From Trachythela sp. YZ-2020 (Eukaryota; Cnidaria; Anthozoa; Malacalcyonacea; Clavulariidae), in NCBI GenBank assembly GCA_016169945.1, contig JADLSH010000076.1:1927001-1991000 (forward strand): a DNA stretch of 64,000 nt. Reading direction: 5' to 3'. The number at the start of each line of letters is the position of its first letter. The stretch's first letter is position 1. A model generated the notes under the pieces. It was not told where the DNA came from, did not search any database, and saw nothing but the letters and a program-made list of their open reading frames with translations. Of the stretch, positions 58,435 to 64,000 are shown piece after piece. A program made the position numbers and the translations under genes.

Positions 58435-58685
58435 CATCTATAGAAGCCATATCCAGGGGAGGGGTTCTTGACGCTTGAAGAATTAGAAGTACAACAGACA
58501 GAACAAGCTGCGGCATTGCCTAATGTAGATAATTTAACTGTTTGCAAATGCCGCGGCCGTTGTTTAAAAGAAACGCTTAGTGCCGAAGCTTGAATATGTT
58601 TTGCTCGAGTACGAGTCATGGCGAAGACTGTGGTTCTACTTGTATGAAAAACAAAAGGGCCCAAGAGAGCGATAGCGACAATACG
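58435..58685 (+). pseudogene. cysteine-rich exon, possibly of a P2X7-tail-type gene
   Basis: After a possible acceptor (CATCTATAG) the frame reads PYPGEGFLTLEELEVQQTEQ, then NLTVCKCRGRCLKE. After a frame change it reads CSSTSHGEDCGSTCMKNKRA and ends at a donor (ACG/GTAAG at 58686). The spaced CxC and CxxxC pattern is metal-binding-like. Confidence 0.35.
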
Positions 58686-59159
58686 GTAAGAACTTTTACA
58701 TTTTTTCCTCTATTAATGAAAATTTGGCACATGAATATAAAACAGGCAGGACTTTTCAGGCAGGACGTACAATTCATTTACATATGTAAACTCGAGTGCA
58801 AGACAAACCTTTCATGTCAAATTCATGTCTACTTCCGATCTGCATTAAGTTTTCGTCAATAGAACGGGCCTTACACGAAGGACTATATTTGCTATGATAT
58901 TATAATTTCTATAAAGCACATACATGAATTTGGTACAAGACGTATTAATGATTTTATAATTTCACTTCATGATAGTTGATAATACTTGATATTAGTAGTG
59001 TTAATAACTTCTGCTTGATCAGCTCATCAGCGGGCAGAAGTGTCAGCAGGTCTTCAACAGTATACTTCTAGCTTGGATATCACAACTGCCTAATAAATTA
59101 ACTTGTATACCATTGGAAAATTTGGCCCTTTGCTCATGTATTCTCTCTTGTTGTTTTAG

Positions 59160-59312
59160 GATTCTGATATTTCTGTCCAAGACAGAGATCGAGAGAACGG
59201 ATGATAGTGAAGGAAGCGAGAAAAGGCAGACTAGAGGGAGAGGTAAAGGTCGGGGAAGAGGAAAAAGTGGAGGTGGGCAAAATACAAGAGGAGGAGTTGC
59301 ACAAGACAACTA
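59160..59312 (+). pseudogene. Arg/Gly-rich linker exon
   Basis: Acceptor TTGTTTTAG, then DSDISVQDRDRENG in phase 0 with the exon at 58435-58685. After one shift, SEKRQTRGRGKGRGRGKSGG follows, with a stop just before a donor (TTG/GTAAGC). RGG-like, low complexity. Confidence 0.35.
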
Positions 59313-60141
59313 GTTGGTAAGCAAACTAGTTGTTATAAACCTCATTATAATTTGCTTTCAAAATTTTAATTTGACTCTGGTTCATATATGCAGCCTATAC
59401 ATACTGTATGTATGCATACATCAAATTGCCTACACACAGCAAGTTTCAAGTGTTTGCATGCATATCTTTTCTAAACTTGAATTTATCAATTTTTGTCCTC
59501 TTTTACCTGGCTTAAATCAGGGTTATAATTTGATGACAGTAACAGCAGTTAAAATTGTTGCTAAAATAACAACAATTGGTTGTCTTCTATGAAGCATAGA
59601 CTTTTTATTACAAAAATTGGCATGCAAACAAATACCGTTATTAACAATCTTCCTATACGATATATAATTTATCTGTTCATATTGATCAACCCCTAAAATG
59701 TACAGTGTATTCAACCATCATTGTGGTATATTCACCCATTAAGGTGCAAGAATCTCCCCTTGATGAGTAAAATTGTCTGGCATTAGACAGAGTAGGATAA
59801 CAAACTCGGGTACATGTTACCCTATTTGGTTAATAACCCATTAAAAAGCTGCAAGGAGGCGAACTGTTTTCGTTTGCTCTAATTAATGCCAGACAATTTT
59901 ACTCAGCAATAAGTGTCTTGTGAATTAATTAGCTAACTATCTGCTAATGTTCTTAACCTATTAAGTACAATTTGCCCTACTTCATTCTTTTGCCCTACTT
60001 CATTCTTTTGCCCTACTTCATTCTTTTACCCTTTCTCATGCCAGAGTTCATATTTCACCTATTTGTGATTGATTTACCAATGATACCCGTATCGCCTTTT
60101 CTGAACCTAGTGGAAGATATGAATGTTCTTGTCTTATGTAG
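59313..60141. other. intron-like stretch with MITE debris
   Basis: 59735-59845 carries the CCCATTAAGGTGCAAGAATC ... GATGAGTAAAATTGTCTGGC family seen at 11325. A 17-bp unit (CCCTACTTCATTCTTTT) is repeated about three times at 59972-60028. Confidence 0.5.
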
Positions 60142-60332
60142 GGTTGGCCTTGGAATTACTACGTAGACAGCCAGCCACATTTGCTGATATAGAAAATGGA
60201 GAACTGGCAGGAGGGAATGGAGCTCTGGAACCAAACCCTAATCCTGATAATACTCCTCAGTGGTGCAACTGTGGTCACTGTATAGCAATGCCCACTCAGG
60301 AGGAGAATAAATACTGTGCCAGAAAATTATAA
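60142..60332 (+). pseudogene. P2X7 intracellular (ballast) domain-like fragment
   Basis: After acceptor CTTATGTAG: TFADIENGELAGGNGALEPN, then WCNCGHCIAMPTQEENKYC and a stop. W-C-x-C-G-x-C-x2-M-P-T-x2-E-x3-C is the start of the zinc-binding cytoplasmic tail found in P2X7 receptors, and as a free-standing domain in many cnidarian proteins. It ends after 63 residues, so most metal ligands are missing. Confidence 0.55.
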
Positions 60333-62144
60333 TTTGATTCTAAAGGTCATCCACACTTATCAACATTTTCATAAGCGTGCAGAGCATACTCTCCCCTTTT
60401 CGACCCCCTACCTCCCTCTCAGAGTGTACTCTTAAATGCTGAAGGTCAAGAATGATGATCACGGCCAAATATTAGCATGTATATTGTATACAATCTAGAC
60501 TTTATGCCATAACAAAGTTAACCAGAGATAGACTCTGCTAAACACTAGCAAACAATAATGTCCAGTTTTATTTTTTGAAGAATAATTTTCTTGCCAAAAA
60601 TAGCTGTAAATGACCTGGAAATATTGCCGTGCATTCAAAGCCATTATTGACATTTTAAAAAGCATACATTGGTATAACCCCCTCCTCCCCCCACCCAGCA
60701 TATGCTCGACTGTACGTTTGTGAAAATATTGATCCATTACATAGTACTTAATTAATACCTGTACTTACTGTACCGCATGATCAAGCAAACTGAGAAAAAT
60801 GGGTTAACTGGCATTCTGCCATTCAAGAAATGTACTCAATTCCCGATACAAGATATATGAAAGGAAAACACCAAATAAATTAGATTCACTGATGTTTAAC
60901 TCATAACTGACACTGATTTGTCAGGTGGATTCCTCGAACTGATATGTTTTTGTATATCCATTCAAAACTAAATACATTTTCAAATGGAGTTTGTCTTTTC
61001 TGGCAACTGCAAAAATATGCATACCAAGTTTCTACAGCACACAATTTTGCAGCTATTTCACCATGGTTGGCATGCACATGTTAGCAATATAAATACCAAA
61101 CTACTGTGAGTGTGGTTTATAGAGGTTCGTACTATTAATACACAGAAATCATAATTTGTTAAACTTTGTATATTGAATGGATAGACCCAAGTTTCTAATA
61201 AAAAACCCCCGGGATTGCCCCCCGGGCAACACTCCAAGGATTTGTACATTTTTTTAAAGCTCGTTGCAAATTCCAGCCCCCAGGTATTTGAAAATTAACA
61301 ATTCTCAACCCCCGGGCAAAGGTGAAAAACTAATGCAAGGACTTTAACATAAAAAAACAGATACTTTCAACAGAAAATCAAGGTGCTTTCTCAGCAGCCC
61401 TTCTTCTATTGACAACAATCTTTTTGATATGCTACATATCCAACATTTGATGGGGTTTTGCCTGTCACTGCAAATAATGTGTGCACAGGACTACAGAATA
61501 GTTAATCTCATCCCGTGTCTGCAATCCTATGTGGCTATTGACCAGACCCCAGATCTCGCACATTCCCGGCCTAAACCCCCAGGACAAAATCATCAAACCA
61601 ATTCCCGGGCCCTGGAATATGATTTGCCGGGGGGGGAGGTAACAACAAGAATTGATCCATGCATAAATTACAAAGCAATTTTACCTTTTGTTGTTGATAG
61701 GGGAAAGTGTGTAACGATAGGATAATAAAAGATCTAAAATGTAAAGATAGGATAAAATGTAAAGATAGGATATAAAGATCTAAAATGAAGACACTTGTAA
61801 GTTAAAATGATGAAGATGCATTGGCATACAGTAATCACACAGCAGACATCATTATCTACACCATTTTAGAAACATTTCATTACTGGTGTGTGAGTGAATG
61901 AATAATATATGAAATAGCTATCAGTATGTAAGCTGGGGAATTGCTTTGATCACAGCCTTAATTTTTAATATTGTGTTGACATATTAAATACAACACTCTT
62001 CATCGGTGGCTAAATCTTGTTTGAGGGTGACCTGCATCATAGAAAATGTACAGTTTGATCATGAAAATGTTACAAATCCTATGGGCTAATGTGGTGGGTC
62101 GTTACGGGGAAATATATAGCCACTTGTTAGTAATTTATACATAC
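60333..62144. other. intergenic; GC-rich MITE-like block at 61190-61640
   Basis: CCCCCGGGATTGCCCCCCGGG (61206-61226) and ATTTGCCGGGGGGGGAGGT (61622-61640) look like degenerate inverted ends, with several CCCGGG boxes between. No coding region supported. Confidence 0.4.
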
Positions 62145-62189
62145 CTTGAACTAGAAAACTTAGCTTCATCAGCCTGGGTTTCCACATCG
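62145..62189 (-). CDS. short coding exon of an unknown gene
   Basis: Acceptor CTTTTCAG and donor AAG/GTATGT. 45 bp; the first base completes the codon left by the exon at 62294-62391 (TG+C). It encodes DVETQADEAKFSSS and ends in phase 2. No family recognised. Confidence 0.4.
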
Positions 62190-62293
62190 CTGAAAAGATG
62201 CAATAGTACAATACCCGTGTAAATAGCAATATTAATGTAATAGCTTTTAAATGTCAAAACTCTAAACTTGTTATGTATAAGCAAAATTCTTAC

Positions 62294-62391
62294 CACAAAG
62301 CCTGTGTGGATTCCGTAGCGTCAAAGTGATCAAGCAGCATTTCGGCAACTTCTGTGTCTGAATTCAAGGCATGTTTTGCCTTGATTTCCCT
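62294..62391 (-). CDS. coding exon of an unknown gene
   Basis: Acceptor-like GATAG and donor GTG/GTAAGAA. It reads REIKAKHALNSDTEVAEMLL and DHFDATESTQAL, an acidic helix. The frame upstream of the acceptor contains two stops and then MGASRVFLFENFT from an ATG at about 62436, so either an upstream exon is spliced in or the start lies further left on the plus-strand map. The continuing exons should lie below 62145, but I could not find a convincing next one. Confidence 0.4.
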
Positions 62392-63318
62392 CTATCAGGT
62401 AAAATTCTCGAACAAAAACACCCTAGAAGCACCCATTTTCACGTAATATTCTTTCCTGCTCGCTTTTTTTTCAATATTACTGCCCGAAGTCGAATAAATA
62501 GAAAGAATTCGACGTAGAAGATTTTGGCTCGCTCATATCGTGATGTAATATAAATAACGCGAGCATGGAACGGGAATAAGACTGGGGAGAGAAACAGCAG
62601 GGGTCCCTGAAAATAAACAAACTCTGCGGATGCGCAGAACGGACTGTAGACCATCTTTAAGTATTACATACTTGTTCGAAAATTACACATTTATCTATCT
62701 GCCTAATCAAATGTCTATTTTTGTTTCTAGGACATAGTCCTATAAACATTTTCTGGCATTTAAAACGAATTTTTAAGTTCAGTCTCGCTTTCATGTTGCA
62801 CAAATATGCGTCTGAATTAGAGCCCCTTTAACAGCTTTTGAAAGTAAATTTAGAGTTGGAAACAGCAATATTCTTAAAAACGACTACAAGATGAGTATTT
62901 TAAGCCCTGTTTCCTGCTTCTACTCAAAATGTCCATCGAACGCATTCTTTTTGAGAACTGCCGCCAGATCATAGTTTGACCTGGTTGTTACAAACTTTCC
63001 ATAATTGTCCAAGTCCCAATATTGATTAACAATTAACATGATATGTTTGTTATTGAATCTTTGATTAAATATGATTAAATGTAACGAAGTAATACCACAA
63101 AATATTACTGAGAGGTAACATCAGCTGGTAGCCGTGTTTTATTGTAGTATATTATAGTATACTACGGATCTTGGCTGGTAGCCGTGTAGTATTTATGTAA
63201 TGTGATTTATATCTTGTAAATTACAAACTGCCATTGTAACCTCCGCTTATTGTACATGCATTCTTTTCTCCGAAGCTTCGTTTTCTGGGCATTTGACAAG
63301 CATTAAAGATACCACAGT
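62392..63318. other. intergenic, no gene supported
   Basis: GCTGGTAGCCGTGT occurs twice (63124-63137 and 63174-63187). Nothing else seen. Confidence 0.4.
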
Positions 63319-63520
63319 TTTGGGATAATTTGGCTAGGAGTAACAATCCTCCTAGCCGATTTATTTAAGTAAACCAAACAATATTTATTAATACATATAT
63401 GTTTGAAAATAGTAATGTTTTGGATAACTTGGCTAGGAGTAACAATCCTCCTAGCCTATTAATTTAAGTAAAACAAATCAATATTTATTAATACACATGT
63501 TTGAAAATACTAATGTTTCG
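63319..63520. repeat. two 99-bp tandem units, each with a hairpin
   Basis: GGCTAGGAGTAACAATCCTC plus CTAGCC at 63332-63357 and 63431-63456 (period 99). Each forms an 8-bp stem (GGCTAGGA / TCCTAGCC). Units share AATATTTATTAATACA and TGTTTGAAAATA. Confidence 0.9.
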
Positions 63521-63699
63521 GGCCAAGAAAAGGGTGGAGGTAAACATTGCCAAATCATCGAGGCGAAACCGAGATGAACCCCATCCCAAGGAGAATGGAA
63601 TGCAAGACTGACGAGTAGTGCCGACGCCTCCCCTTGCTAGCCGTTGCAAAATAGTGTAGAAAGTCCTACCACACAGGCAATGTGCAATTTATATTAGTA

Positions 63700-64000
63700 C
63701 AGTAGAACCTGAGTTTTGCGACCACCCTTGGTTCTACGGTCGTAAATGACAGGTGGTCGTTAACACAGGTTTGTAAATGACGTCATCATTTCTCAAAAAT
63801 TATCAAACAAGTGTTTTAAATGCTAAAACCGTCACAATACTTCTAATTGTTCGTTGCAAAGTTACGAAACTCATTTCGAAAGTTCATTCCGATGATTTAC
63901 GATTATGGAACACTTACAATGCTTGTTTACGGTAAATCATCGGAACGAACTTCGAAACGAATTTCGAGAGTAAGAGACAATGCATGAGTCATTTGTTGGG
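63700..64000. mobile_element. left end of a pogo/Tigger-like element (runs off the window)
   Basis: TA (63698-63699) followed by CAGTAGAACCTGAGTTTTGC and GACCACC, with GGTGGTCGTTAACACAGGTT 45 bp further on. This resembles Tc1/mariner pogo-type ends. A 36-bp inverted repeat (CGAAACTCATTTCGAAAG ... / ... CTTCGAAACGAATTTCG, 63865-63967) lies inside. The right end is outside the window. Confidence 0.45.

Noticed and set aside
59972..60032. Repeated LLPYFIL peptide
   Set aside because: Produced by a 17-bp tandem repeat in non-coding sequence.
63540..63660. Possible hammerhead or structured RNA (GGCGAAACCGAGATGA, later CTGACGAG)
   Set aside because: CUGACGAG and CGAAAC boxes are present, but no arrangement gives stems I and II together; the nearest complement of GAGGC is 10 bases away from where it must be.
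1..64000. Bacterial features: operons, CRISPR arrays, insertion sequences
   Set aside because: Introns, TTF/BED/C2H2 fingers, LINE and hAT elements show a metazoan nuclear genome; direct repeats here are microsatellites or coding minisatellites.

Overview
This is nuclear DNA of a metazoan, most likely a cnidarian or similar marine invertebrate. It is AT-rich, has GT-AG introns, and is dominated by transposable elements. The host assignment is an inference from the families present: C2H2 plus tyrosine-recombinase genes, ZMYM/TTF-type hAT, SGNH-carrying LINE, 2A-OTU polyprotein, P2X7-tail proteins and RPA-like ORFs. There are no operons, rRNA genes or CRISPR arrays, and I saw no tRNA.

Layout. 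0.8-3.6 kb: a two-exon orphan gene (minus) with an N-terminal coiled coil. 3.7-4.4 kb: 5' part of a LINE (SGNH esterase plus endonuclease start). 5-10.2 kb: several MITEs, including a pair with TTAA ends and one with a 10-bp target duplication. 11.1-12.0 kb: a probable two-exon gene for a 94-residue secreted protein (minus), the best candidate for an ordinary host gene. 14.5 kb: PIF1-helicase fragment.

The centre (16.5-40.7 kb) is one large, invaded gene. Three exons joined by phase-0 introns (16530-16657, 18489-18581, 38003-40705) encode a protein with two C2H2 fingers, a tyrosine-recombinase domain whose main catalytic residues are visible, a 3 x 41-residue repeat and two HTH-like modules. 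Intron 1 holds an antisense Ty3/Gypsy fragment. The 19.4-kb intron 2 holds a Mutator-like transposon, which is itself interrupted by a complete hAT element with an 8-bp target duplication. A 4.94-kb segment running from inside the hAT transposase to inside recombinase exon 3 is then present three times in tandem at near identity. The copies differ largely by homopolymer indels, so the triplication may be recent or partly an assembly effect.

41-46 kb: a LINE reverse-transcriptase copy, then a minus-strand polyprotein remnant with a 2A ribosome-skipping motif directly before an OTU protease domain. It is flanked by 90-bp and 21-bp coding repeats. 47-50 kb: a strong type I hammerhead ribozyme candidate (47220-47263, minus), a long palindrome and a 1.7-kb inverted-repeat element. 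50.7-51.8 kb: an intact RPA1-like ORF with a TATA box. 54-56 kb: a second, unrelated hAT transposase pseudogene. 57.7-60.3 kb: HECT and P2X7-tail fragments. The remainder is intergenic with MITE debris, ending in the start of a pogo/Tigger-like element.

Few genes cooperate here. The window is best read as a nested record of insertions into one large recombinase-type gene plus dispersed self-cleaving-RNA repeats.
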